A DNA stretch of 64,000 bases from Linderina pennispora (Eukaryota; Kickxellomycota; Kickxellomycetes; Kickxellales; Kickxellaceae): the NCBI RefSeq assembly GCF_002104995.1, contig NW_024468254.1:310001-374000 (forward strand). Reading direction: 5' to 3'. The first letter of the stretch is position 1. Each line of letters opens with the position of its first letter. The notes beneath the pieces were generated by a model, which was given only the letters and a program-made list of their open reading frames with translations, was not told where the DNA came from and ran no database searches. The position numbers and the translations under genes are program-made. Shown piece after piece: positions 37,455 to 46,644 of the stretch.

Positions 37455-38669
37455 ATGGAGCAAATCCGCTACGTAAAGATACCGACAGTAGAGACACGCA
37501 CCGAGCCTGACACGCATGTCGAGTACGCATTGCAGGTGCAAGGCCCGGTGCGCTCGTGGACAGTCTGGCACCGCTACAACGACTTTGTTGCCTTTGCCTA
37601 CGACCTGAGCCGCGAATTCCCCGGCGTCTCGCCGCCTGTCGCCCTGCCACCTAAGACCCTGACCTCGTGGTTCAGCAAGCTGACAGCGCCAGCGCCAGGC
37701 AAGGGCGCATCGAGCCAGCTGGACTTCATTGAGGAGCGGCGACACGGACTGGAGCGGTTTGTGCAGAGCATGATCACGTGCGAGGATACCCGGTGGCGGA
37801 TGTCGCAGAGCCTGCAGAAGTTCTTGGCGCCGGCCGGCAAGAGCGCACGGTACGTGAAGAGCAAGGGCTCGGGCGACGTGGAGGCCGACAGCGGCTGGGT
37901 CACAGCAGCGTCGTGGCTGGACGACATGCGTGGGGCCGAGCAGATGGTGCGGGATGTGCGGCAGTGCATCCTGAAGCGCGAGAACGCGCTGACCCGCAAC
38001 GAGGTGTCGATTTCGCACCAGTGCACGCTGCAGGCGAAGCGCAAGCTCGGCGATCTGGCGAAGGCACTGAAGGATCTGGAGCGCGGGCTGGATGCGATTG
38101 GCCCGAGCCTGACTGCGGGCGAGCTACTGCGGCGCCAGGACATGCTGGCCGGGCTGAGCGAGGAGAAGGTCAACCTGACACGCATGGTGCTGGGGCCTGG
38201 CGTCGTTGTCAGCAGCAGCGACAAGGCGGCTCTGCTGGACGGAGCCTCGGCCGACGCCAATGGCGGGACCCGGGTACTGGGCAGAGCTGGGTCGGGGCTC
38301 AACAGCACATCCTACAGCATGCCTGGCGCAATGCCGGTGCGTGTCGGCTCGGCGAATGGCCAGGCCAATGGCCGCGCGCAACCGCGCTCCAGACGCATCT
38401 TTGGCAACAGCAACGCGCCGAAGGAGACGAACGAGACGCGGGGGCTGGACAACCAGGGGCTCCTGCAGCTGCAGGCCGACAGGATGAAGGAGCAGGATCT
38501 GGTGGTTACGGACTTTAGCCGTCTGCTGCAGCGCCAGCGCGAGATGGGCATAGCGATCGGCAGCGAGCTTGATCTGCAGAACCAGCTGCTGTCAGAGCTG
38601 GACCAGGACCTAGATCGGACCGGAAACAAGCTCGCGACGGCGCGGCGGCAGGCCAGCCAGCTCAAATAG
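37455..38669 (+). CDS. VAM7: Vam7-type vacuolar SNARE with PX domain
   Basis: A 404-residue soluble Qc-SNARE expected to drive vacuole membrane fusion. The N-terminal PX domain (about 5-120) has WHRYNDFVAF and a Pro-rich loop PPVALPPKTL, features of PtdIns3P binding. A coiled region (about 165-260) is followed by a low-complexity linker with Gly, Asn and Arg. The C-terminal SNARE helix (about 340-400) has the central Gln in heptad context (IGSELDLQNQLLSELDQDLD). No transmembrane segment follows, as in yeast Vam7. It is longer than yeast Vam7 (about 316 residues), mainly because of the linker. Single exon, convergent with KIN17 at 83 bp. Confidence 0.88.
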   Translation: MEQIRYVKIPTVETRTEPDTHVEYALQVQGPVRSWTVWHRYNDFVAFAYDLSREFPGVSPPVALPPKTLTSWFSKLTAPAPGKGASSQLDFIEERRHGLERFVQSMITCEDTRWRMSQSLQKFLAPAGKSARYVKSKGSGDVEADSGWVTAASWLDDMRGAEQMVRDVRQCILKRENALTRNEVSISHQCTLQAKRKLGDLAKALKDLERGLDAIGPSLTAGELLRRQDMLAGLSEEKVNLTRMVLGPGVVVSSSDKAALLDGASADANGGTRVLGRAGSGLNSTSYSMPGAMPVRVGSANGQANGRAQPRSRRIFGNSNAPKETNETRGLDNQGLLQLQADRMKEQDLVVTDFSRLLQRQREMGIAIGSELDLQNQLLSELDQDLDRTGNKLATARRQASQLK

Positions 38670-38752
38670 CCACTGTTATTAGCTTCTTAATACTTGTCCG
38701 GCTTCGCAAATGCTTCTCCGCTCTTACCGCTATATTGGAAATTAGTGAAGAA

Positions 38753-39694
38753 TTACCGGCGCCGGCGTTGCGGGGATCTGCTCCGCCCGCGTATTACCGG
38801 GGCGTCTCGGTGGCTGGCAGGGTCGGGGGAGCGTGATCTGGCTTGCGGACGGAGCCGAGCCCTACCATTGTGTTGCTGCTGCTCTGCTGCATCCTTTTTG
38901 CGCTGCTCCTGGCGCATAATCGACTCAACAGCGCTGGCGGACTTCCTTGTAGAAGCACCAGCGGACTTTGTTTGCATCGCACTGTTGGCTTTGCTAGCGT
39001 TCTGCAGTGCGGCAAACGGCGACACGCTCGGCTTTTTGAACACGCTTGGCTTTGCAGCTCCGAGTTTGGGTTTCAGCGAGAGCCTGATGGGCTGCTGGGT
39101 GTCGCGCTTCAGCCCCGTCGCCTCGGCCGTGCTGGCCGGGGCCTCCGCCTTGCGCGCCCGGCGAATCTGCTCCTTGAGCAGCCTGTGCTCCAGCTGCTCG
39201 TCGTCCATCTCCTGCCGCTCTTTCTTCAGGATCGCCTCCTTGCGCGCCAGCGCCTCGGGACTATTGTCGATCCACTGAACAAACCACCCGCGCTCGGTCT
39301 CCTCGACCTTGCACTTGCCCTCGCGGCCCAGGTACATGACAAACTCGGACAGCGTCGCCCACTTTGTCGCGTTCATATGCAAGTGCTGGCGGTCGGCCAC
39401 AATCTCCTGGTACACCTGGTTGGCGTGCACCTGCTTGGTGCCGTAGCGCCGCGACAGCGTGGCGATAAATGTGGTCTCGAATTCCTGCGAGAACTGCTCC
39501 AGGAAGCGCTTCGGGTTCTCGGCGAATATGGCCATCTGCCGCTGGTGCGATTCGGACAGGCAATGGCACTTGAACCCGTTTTGGTCGCGGCATTGTTTCT
39601 CGCACATCTGGCAGTACCACCGCAGCCTCTGCAGGCCCTTGGCCTTGATCCTGTTGGCGATGGCTTTGGGCGTAAGTGCTTCGTGTTTGCCCAT
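38753..39694 (-). CDS. KIN17: Kin17 DNA/RNA-binding protein
   Basis: A 313-residue nuclear protein of the conserved Kin17 family, linked to splicing, replication and DNA damage in other species. The start MGKHEALTPKAIANRIKAKG is a near-universal family beginning. A C2H2 zinc finger uses C28, C31, H44 and H50. The Kin17 winged-helix domain (about 52-180) includes RRYGTKQVHANQVYQEI and WATLSEFVMYLG. The rest is a charged coiled region with Lys/Arg clusters and an Arg/Ser tail ending in RSRSPQRRRR. The SH3-like and KOW C-terminal modules of animal KIN are absent, as in many fungal forms. The open frame extends 25 codons upstream, but the family start at 39694 is preferred. Confidence 0.93.
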   Translation of the reverse strand: MGKHEALTPKAIANRIKAKGLQRLRWYCQMCEKQCRDQNGFKCHCLSESHQRQMAIFAENPKRFLEQFSQEFETTFIATLSRRYGTKQVHANQVYQEIVADRQHLHMNATKWATLSEFVMYLGREGKCKVEETERGWFVQWIDNSPEALARKEAILKKERQEMDDEQLEHRLLKEQIRRARKAEAPASTAEATGLKRDTQQPIRLSLKPKLGAAKPSVFKKPSVSPFAALQNASKANSAMQTKSAGASTRKSASAVESIMRQEQRKKDAAEQQQHNGRARLRPQARSRSPDPASHRDAPVIRGRSRSPQRRRR

Positions 39695-40824
39695 TAGCAA
39701 ATGAAAGCAGCTGGATGCGAATGACTCGGTGTGCAGATGGAAAACGGCGGCAAAAGCGCACGAAAACAAATAAACGATGCACTGCCGAGTCGCGCATAAT
39801 TTTTCTGGCTCTTTGAGAAATAGACGGTGGCGCTGTGAAAGGTGCCTATGGGGATTTCAGCCTCCCCTTTCTCCTTGCGGTATGCCGCAGAACCATGCGT
39901 GTATACGCACATACTTCATTCTGCATCCGTGATAACCTCGCCAGCCCGGCCACTGCTATCTGGAGCGGCAGCGGATAGTGGGTGCAATGGGGCTCACAGG
40001 CAGGTGGCGCTCCTCAGTAACGGCCAAGGGGGCGCCCATTCACCCATCTGTCTAGGGTGTGTTCACTCTGCCCCATTTGGGAAGCCAGGCATGCGCAGGC
40101 CATTGTTGCCTGCGAGCAGCAAGAAAATAATGAACCCAGAGCAACACGTTGATAATCCGCTGCATTCAGCCTTTGTGCTTCCGGCCTAGAAACCCTTGAC
40201 ACCCGCAATTTCCCACCGCGTCGGCTGTCGGCAAAAGGCTTGGTAAATGCGGGCCTGGTAGGCTGGGGAGGGAATAAAGGCGCGGCGCTCAGCAATGGCC
40301 GTCCGCGGCAGCCTGGAAAAATGTATATCAGGCGGAATGAGTTCTTATTGTCTAGCGTGTGCGCGTCACGAACACTCCCCCATCCCCCTTCACATGCGCT
40401 GCCTCTGTCTCTGGGTAAAAGCAAAAAGCTGTCACCTCGCTCCCGGTTGCAGCTCCTTCTTCTCGATCCTGCCTCTGAATAAGGGGTTGTGATCGGCCTG
40501 TCTTTTTCCTCTCGCACTCCCTTGGCTCTCCCCCGACCAGTTTGTGCGCTTATTTTTCTCTCACCTAGAACACTGTAACCATTCACAATCTTTCTGTTGG
40601 ACCACTTGCCATTTTTTCCGTAAGGAGCCATATCGCCGATATTTGCATCTCGCTATAAGACAGAGGGCGTCTGACGCTCTAACCCCCGGGCACTGGCGCT
40701 TGCTGTTTAATCTCATTTCCTCCAATTTTTCTGTTATTTACCCACTTTGGCTCTGCACCCTATTTTTACACCCCCGTGCCCGCACCACTTTTCAGCATTA
40801 TTATTTTATCATTGATTATCGGCT
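39695..40824. other. divergent spacer between KIN17 and the Zn2Cys6 gene
   Basis: About 1.1 kb that serves both divergent genes. The 300 bp before 40825 is pyrimidine-rich (many CTCT/TTTT runs), as in fungal leaders. Several short open frames occur on both strands, including one of 205 codons on the minus strand (40014-40631) without any recognisable motif. None is called. Confidence 0.5.
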
Positions 40825-43638
40825 ATGACGAAGTACCTGAGTATTAGCTCGCTGCTCAACACCAGTGCCTCGGCCGACGCTGGTGACGCCGGCGACGCCG
40901 ATGATTCACAGCAGCGCCCGGGAAACAAGCCGTATCCGCCACGCACAAACTCGACGGACAGCGGTCTGGCGCACGGCACGAAGCCCGAGGCACACATGGC
41001 ACCTCAGCAGAACCAGCAGCACACGCCGCTCCTGCATTCAGTAGCAGCAGCAGCAGAAACACCAGTGCCTACCGTCACGGATACAGAGAGCCAACAGCAT
41101 CTGTCGCCCCCGCAGTCACTACAGCAGCACCAAAAGCAGCAGCAGCAGCAACTGCAGCAGCAGCAACAGCAACAATTAGGGCAGACGATGCTTGTTTCTC
41201 CCCCGCCGCATCATCGCCAACAGCAGGTCACGTTTCAGCAGCAGCAGCATCAACAAATACCTCCCCCGCCGCCGCCGTTTGGCGCACAATACTCAGTACC
41301 ACCACCACACAATACCCTGCCCTCTGCGCCACAGCACCACGGTGCTGTCGTATATCCACCAGGGCTTATTCGCGTGCAGCCTGGCTACTCAGTGTATGAC
41401 TATCGCTACTGGCCGTACCCACAGCACGGGTTCCCAGGGCCGATGCCCCACCATCCGCCGCCACCATTGCCCCCACACATGTACTCTACACCCAGCGCTT
41501 ACTACGCATCTATGTCAGCTACTGCCAGCAGCGATTCGAATAGTGACCAGAAGCAGGTCCCGTGGCGACGACAGCGCCGATCTAAAGCGTGCTTGCACTG
41601 CCACATGAAGAAAATAAAGTGTGAGGGTGACGGGCCCGCATGCATGAATTGCCTGCGCAATGGAATCGACTGCCAGTGGGTGCAGACGAAGAAGCGCGGG
41701 CCGAAGCCCAAAGCCAAGACCACCGGCACACCCCCGCGGCAGAAGGACGCCGAAGATGCCAAGGACGCTGCGAACCAGCCCCTCCTGCAGTCAAGCACCA
41801 TATCCAGCCCAACCAGCATCGGCATAAACAGCCCGGCAGTGACCTCGTCCGAGCAAGACACCATGTCGCCAGCGCTGACCGTCTCGACCTCAGCCGTTGG
41901 CGAGAATGAAAGCAAGAGCTCTGGAACGCTCAATAGTGGAGCTGCTGCTATACGGTCTGCGGTGTCGACACCCCCAGTAACAGCCTCACTACCGGCCATC
42001 AGCGTCAGGCGGTCAAGGGAGCCCATGCCGTTTGACGAGCTGATGCGCCAGTTCCATTCAGACAAAGTTCCGAAGGAGTCGCGCGACGCCGTCACCTTCT
42101 ACTTTGACTATTTTTACGGCGTCTGCCCCATCTTCCACCCCGCCACGTTCATCCGGCGACTCATCGACGGCGAAATAGACCCCATTCTGATCGACTCGAT
42201 GCGCGCGACTACGGCGCGCATCATGTCCAAGCACACGGGCCAGCACATTGACGTCGAGCAGCTGATGACCGACGTCAAGGAGCGGTTACTACTGGGTCTG
42301 GACAGGCCGACTGTCGACTATGTGCGGGCCGTCGTCATAATGGCATCCCTGGCCGGCGGCGAGGGGCAGTTTATCTCGTACAACTCGCTGACATGTCTGG
42401 CAACCAGTCTTATCACTCGCCTGGGCTGGCACATGATGGATCTCAACAAGCGTGCAGAGGGCATGCCGTGGGACGAGTGGTGCGAGCAGGAGATCAAGCG
42501 GCGCACGTACTGGGTAACGTACCAGATCGACAGCTACCAGGGATACCTTGCCGACCGCCAGATGACATTGCCCGTGTCTCGTCTGTACATTTGGCCACCC
42601 GGGTGCGATCCTGTGTGGGAGGACGTCTCGGTGCCGCAGATCACAGAGTGGCCGACACAGCACAGCCCCGCAGTCTCGGAGGAATATCTGAGCGAGACTG
42701 GCTGCATGTCATATGCGTTTGTTGAAATGACGGAGCTAACCCGAATCATCACTCGCTTCAACAGGTTCCTGTGGGACGTCAAGATCAACAACATGGTGCA
42801 GCTGTCAAACCCCGCATACACGGCGCAGTACCAGTTTCTGGATTGCCCCGACCCAGTGGATATGCCCCGACTGGCGCGCAACGGCACATTGACAGACTAT
42901 GCCGAGTTTGTCCGGCTCAGTGATACATTGTTTGCATGGCGAGACAGACTGGTGCCGGCCGAGAAGCTGCGCTCCGGTGCCGCACCCATGCGGGACATCT
43001 CCGAGTTTGGCAGCCTATCACACCGCCGATTCCTGACGCGTGTGCGCTTCTTCTGCCTGCGCTGCTACTTCACGCCCATGATCATCGGCTTCCACCAGTG
43101 TAACCGCCCGTCGTTCTTCCTTGACCCCGAGAGCATGAGCTCGCGCGGCACCCCGGGTGCGCCTGACCGTGCGTCGCCAGCCAAGAGCGACTGCATCGAG
43201 GACACGGTGATCCGCGAGATGCTTGGCATGGCGTTTGCGGACAACTGGAATGACGGGCTGCGCGCGTACGACGTCAACGAGGACTCGTGGAATGTGTGCG
43301 TGCGTGAGGCATATGACCTGGAGAGGCATCTGGATCGCAACAGCGATATCCCAATGGACCGGTGCGACCAGGTCATGCCACTCTGCCTGTTTACGGTCAT
43401 CACAGTATTGCTGAGGCAGATACGCATGTGCAGGCGCAAGATCAGTGACGGCGCGCCCAATGAGCGCGCACTGCTCGCTGAGGTTTCCAACTGCGGCCGT
43501 CTGCTGAGGCGCTACTGGACCATGCTGCAGGATCTTGGCTTCATGTGGGGCGTCAAGGGCATGGAGCAGCTGCTCAGGGTCATGCAGATTGAGGAGATAG
43601 CGAATGCCGCCGACATGTTCTCAGGGCTCTCCCTGTGA
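40825..43638 (+). CDS. Zn(II)2Cys6 fungal transcription factor
   Basis: A 937-residue regulator. The binuclear zinc cluster is at C256, C259, C266, C273, C276 and C283 (pattern C-x2-C-x6-C-x6-C-x2-C-x6-C), preceded by a basic WRRQRRSKAC start and followed by a KKRGPKPKAK basic linker. The first 250 residues are Gln/His/Pro-rich with a CAG/CAA-encoded polyglutamine tract. From about 395 there is the fungal-specific middle-homology domain (DAVTFYFDYFYGVCPIFHPATF, then WHMMDLNKRAEGMPWDEWCEQEIKRRTYWV). It probably binds CGG-type half sites; the target pathway is not apparent. The ATG at 40825 follows a long pyrimidine-rich leader. Intronless. Confidence 0.92.
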   Translation: MTKYLSISSLLNTSASADAGDAGDADDSQQRPGNKPYPPRTNSTDSGLAHGTKPEAHMAPQQNQQHTPLLHSVAAAAETPVPTVTDTESQQHLSPPQSLQQHQKQQQQQLQQQQQQQLGQTMLVSPPPHHRQQQVTFQQQQHQQIPPPPPPFGAQYSVPPPHNTLPSAPQHHGAVVYPPGLIRVQPGYSVYDYRYWPYPQHGFPGPMPHHPPPPLPPHMYSTPSAYYASMSATASSDSNSDQKQVPWRRQRRSKACLHCHMKKIKCEGDGPACMNCLRNGIDCQWVQTKKRGPKPKAKTTGTPPRQKDAEDAKDAANQPLLQSSTISSPTSIGINSPAVTSSEQDTMSPALTVSTSAVGENESKSSGTLNSGAAAIRSAVSTPPVTASLPAISVRRSREPMPFDELMRQFHSDKVPKESRDAVTFYFDYFYGVCPIFHPATFIRRLIDGEIDPILIDSMRATTARIMSKHTGQHIDVEQLMTDVKERLLLGLDRPTVDYVRAVVIMASLAGGEGQFISYNSLTCLATSLITRLGWHMMDLNKRAEGMPWDEWCEQEIKRRTYWVTYQIDSYQGYLADRQMTLPVSRLYIWPPGCDPVWEDVSVPQITEWPTQHSPAVSEEYLSETGCMSYAFVEMTELTRIITRFNRFLWDVKINNMVQLSNPAYTAQYQFLDCPDPVDMPRLARNGTLTDYAEFVRLSDTLFAWRDRLVPAEKLRSGAAPMRDISEFGSLSHRRFLTRVRFFCLRCYFTPMIIGFHQCNRPSFFLDPESMSSRGTPGAPDRASPAKSDCIEDTVIREMLGMAFADNWNDGLRAYDVNEDSWNVCVREAYDLERHLDRNSDIPMDRCDQVMPLCLFTVITVLLRQIRMCRRKISDGAPNERALLAEVSNCGRLLRRYWTMLQDLGFMWGVKGMEQLLRVMQIEEIANAADMFSGLSL
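41119..41182 (+). repeat. CAG/CAA repeat encoding polyglutamine
   Basis: Runs of CAG and CAA codons encode more than 15 glutamines with few interruptions, upstream of the zinc cluster. Similar shorter runs follow near 41219-41260. Confidence 0.8.
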
Positions 43639-44427
43639 GTCCCGTTGCCTGTATCGACGCGTGGCTTGACTGTTAGATTTGTTGGGCCATAGTGGTACCT
43701 TTGCGCTGGGTCTGGCGGTGTATAAAATATACAGTACCCCAAAAGGAAAGCCAAATGCAAGTACGAATATAGAGCAAACAAGGCGGCACCAGGAGCACAC
43801 ATGTAGCAAGAGGCTACATTTCTCGATTGCCGGCATCAGCCATTAATGAAATAGAAACCCCTCATGGGGCAGAATAGCGCGCAGTATAGACCAGTGACAG
43901 GTGTATGCAGGTGGGCAGGCCACACAAAGTACTGGACCCTGTGCGCATGGTGTGGTCCCGAATGAAAGGGCTTTGTGGTCTGGGGATTGCCAGCCGATAT
44001 GCGCCAGATGTTTTTTCAATCCAAAAAAGTTTGCGCTACCCTGGGCTTGCTTGCCAATGCCTCACACTCTGTCTGCTTGCTGGTTTCTGGGCAGCCAGCG
44101 GAAATCTCAAGAAACATCCCTCACGAGGATGCTTCCCAGGCAGTGCTACCAAGGGTATCGGGGGCACTGGCTTGGTGATTTGACGCTGCCAGCTACGCAC
44201 TAGCGCATTTTGTCTGCTGCTCAGGTGGCACAATATTGTGTGCAGCCCCGCAACGACTGTGTTCTAAGCGAGATTGTGCAAGAAAGGCACTTTTGCTTAC
44301 TGTTGCTTCCACTGTTGCGCGGCCAGCAGCAACTTTTGTCCTGCTCTGGTGGAGTTGGGCCATCTCTAGATTTGGAATATGAATGATATAAGCATAAAAG
44401 CATATGGGAGGAAGCGAGAGCATCGCC
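43639..44427. other. convergent spacer between the Zn2Cys6 and ArfGAP genes
   Basis: About 790 bp between gene 3' ends. Short frames only, none recognisable. Presumably 3' UTRs and terminators. Confidence 0.55.
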
Positions 44428-45816
44428 CTAAAAGTTATCCCACTCGTCGTCCCATCCAGACGACTTCTTCTTCAGGTTGGTCGTCGAGTTGTTGCCAGAT
44501 CCAGAAAGCTGTGTGTTCCGCGAGTTCGAGCGCTTGACGACATTGGCAGTGCGCGCAATCGGGTTATTCGTGGAGGCCGCTGGTGTCAGAGTTCCGCTGC
44601 CTTGGCTCATCTCCTTCTCGAAGAAATCGGCGTCGTCATCACCACCGTAGTTGCTACTCTGCACCCCAGCACCTCCCGAGGTTGGCACCTGCGAGTACCC
44701 GCCTTGACTCTGCTGGCCATTACGCATGTACTCGGAAAGCGACGTGAACCCACGGTTTGCTGTCTCCTCAACCTTCAGGCCGATGGTGCTCACATACGAA
44801 GTCATATCGTTACGGAAGCTTGGGTCCTGGATCCTCTCTGCCGCTGGCTTCACATAGTTCTCGTTGATAGCACCAGCCACTGTGCCGAGTGTGCTAAGAG
44901 CTGTCTGTGCACCCATCGACAACAGCGACCACCCCTTGTTGAGCGCAGCCGACGGGTCATTGACGATATCCTGCGGGTTGAAAGAGCCAATCCCCGCCGA
45001 CTGGCTGGTCGAACGCGCCGAGCTAGGCGTGAACGACGACGATCCGAAACCACTGTACTTTCCGCCCTGGCTCGGTGGCAGATCCTCGCGACGCGACTCG
45101 TTGGTAGCACCCAGAGAGGCAAAATAGTCCTCGTTGCGCTTCTTCTGGCCCATTGTGCCTCCGAGATCAGGCGTCTGTTGGCCACTGCTGGCCGGAGAGT
45201 TGCCGAATGCACTGTTGAGGTTCGGGTTCGGGCTAACACCCGACAAGTTGCGGCGTGCACCCATTGCACTGTTGCTGCGGGGCATCGGCGATGACGTGTT
45301 GGAGCGGATCTGCGGGCTGGGCACAGCACCAGGCGGCGGCGCAGTCCATACCTTGCCCTCGCATTCGGCAGTCAGCTTTTGCCGCCACAGCTCGGCAAAC
45401 CGGCTGTTGTACTTGTCCTTGATTGCCATACCGTCCTTGTAATCAGGCTGCGTTTTGAAGAACGCCAGTGCTTTAACGTTGCCGCCAAGCTCCATCCGCT
45501 TCAGCTGGTCTGCTGTCCATTTGTCCATCGAGATCGACCGCACAAAGCTCAGGTGTACGCCCAAGCCACGGTGCTGGCCTGAGCAGTTGAGACAGAAAAA
45601 CGTTCCCAGCGATACCGACGCCCACTGCGGGTTCGGCGAACCGCAGTCCATACAGGACTATATGTGTTAGGAGGAGCTGCGTCAGTACAGGGCCATGCTT
45701 CGTCTAAACCACAGCTACGCTCCACACGTCTTCGGGGTCCAATGGTATTAACTCACCTTGTTGCCCTCCTTGCGCTGCAGATCGAGCAATGCACGCTTGA
45801 CCTTGGCGTCTGTCAT
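44428..45816 (-). CDS. GCS1: ArfGAP of the ArfGAP1/Gcs1 family
   Basis: Spliced from 45757-45816 and 44428-45657; the 99-nt intron has GTGAGT donor and TATAG acceptor. The product is 429 residues. It activates GTP hydrolysis by Arf1 on COPI-coated Golgi membranes. Exon 1 gives [20 protein letters not shown]. The GAP zinc finger uses C22, C25, C42 and C45 (C-x2-C-x16-C-x2-C), followed by GQHRGLGVH, where R50 is the arginine finger. The middle is Ser/Asn-rich, with amphipathic stretches at about 210-330 that could sense curved membranes. The C-terminus ends in WDDEWDNF, resembling the tryptophan motif that binds delta-COP. It is clearly a two-exon gene; the second exon alone would lose two finger cysteines. 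Confidence 0.93.
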
Positions 45817-46194
45817 TTTGAATTTTTGAGGCTGTCCTTAACAAATCACACGCAATAGAGATAAAGGCGGCTGGTACAACTCTGACACCCAGACAAGTAG
45901 GTTTAGTGGAAGAGAGAAGTAACGGAAGAAGGAAGCTTTGAATGCAGGCAGAATGTGGAGGAGAGATGAGGAACCCGAAACGCCTCCACAGCCTGTGCTA
46001 CGTTTTGTTAACTGCGTGGACTAAAAACCCGATTTCCAGGAGGCACCAGCACACTCAAAGGAAACGCCAGCCAATCAAGCCGTGCCAGTACAAAAAGCCA
46101 GCCAGGCCTGTAAACTTGGCAAAAGACGCATTTCGGCAGCGGTTCAATTTATTAACTCTGGAAAATGCGGTGGGAATAGTACAACAGTGGGAGG
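45817..46194. other. spacer between the ArfGAP gene and OST4
   Basis: About 380 bp containing the ArfGAP promoter and the OST4 3' region, both on the minus strand. No coding region is supported. Confidence 0.6.
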
Positions 46195-46323
46195 CTACTC
46201 GCTCTTGAGCTTCTTGGCTGACTCTGCCGACGACACCGAGATAAAGCAAAATAGGGCAATGAGCACAAAGACGGCGCATCCAAGCGAATTCGTCAGAGTC
46301 ATGAGCTGGTTGTCGGTGATCAT
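46195..46323 (-). CDS. OST4: OST4 mini-subunit of oligosaccharyltransferase
   Basis: A 42-residue membrane micro-protein. It starts MITDNQLMTL, matching the short conserved N-terminus of Ost4 proteins (M-I-x-D-x-Q-L). One transmembrane helix (LGCAVFVLIALFCFI) follows and then a short polar tail. Ost4 stabilises the catalytic Stt3 subunit with Ost3/Ost6 in N-glycosylation at the ER. Yeast Ost4 has 36 residues, so the size fits. The open frame runs upstream past the ATG, but the family signature sets the start at 46323. It is divergent from the Tag1-like gene at 321 bp. Such small genes are often missed in annotation. Confidence 0.75.
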   Translation of the reverse strand: MITDNQLMTLTNSLGCAVFVLIALFCFISVSSAESAKKLKSE

Positions 46324-46644
46324 GCTGGGCTTTCCCTGCGAGGTCGTTCGTGCAGTGCTTGAGAGTGCAAGGGATTCGGGGGAGGGCAAGAAAGGAGTGT
46401 GCAGACGGCTGAATTGAACAGAGCTGGCAATAGAAAAGCAAGCAGCATCTCTTGGAAACGAGAGCATGACATCGACAGTAGCAGAATGGCTGACTCGAGC
46501 CACGAGCTGCTTTAACCGGTTTGGATTCAGAGTAGTCAGTGCACAGAAAACGTGACTTTGCTGCCACTCGTGCAGCGGCGGTGGGCTGCACCTCTTCTCC
46601 ACAAATAATAGCACACACTTATTATTGCCACCCCCTCATTATTG
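46324..46644. other. divergent promoter between OST4 and the Tag1-like gene
   Basis: A 321-bp shared promoter region with AT-rich stretches near 46600-46640. No clear TATA or factor site is singled out. Confidence 0.5.
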
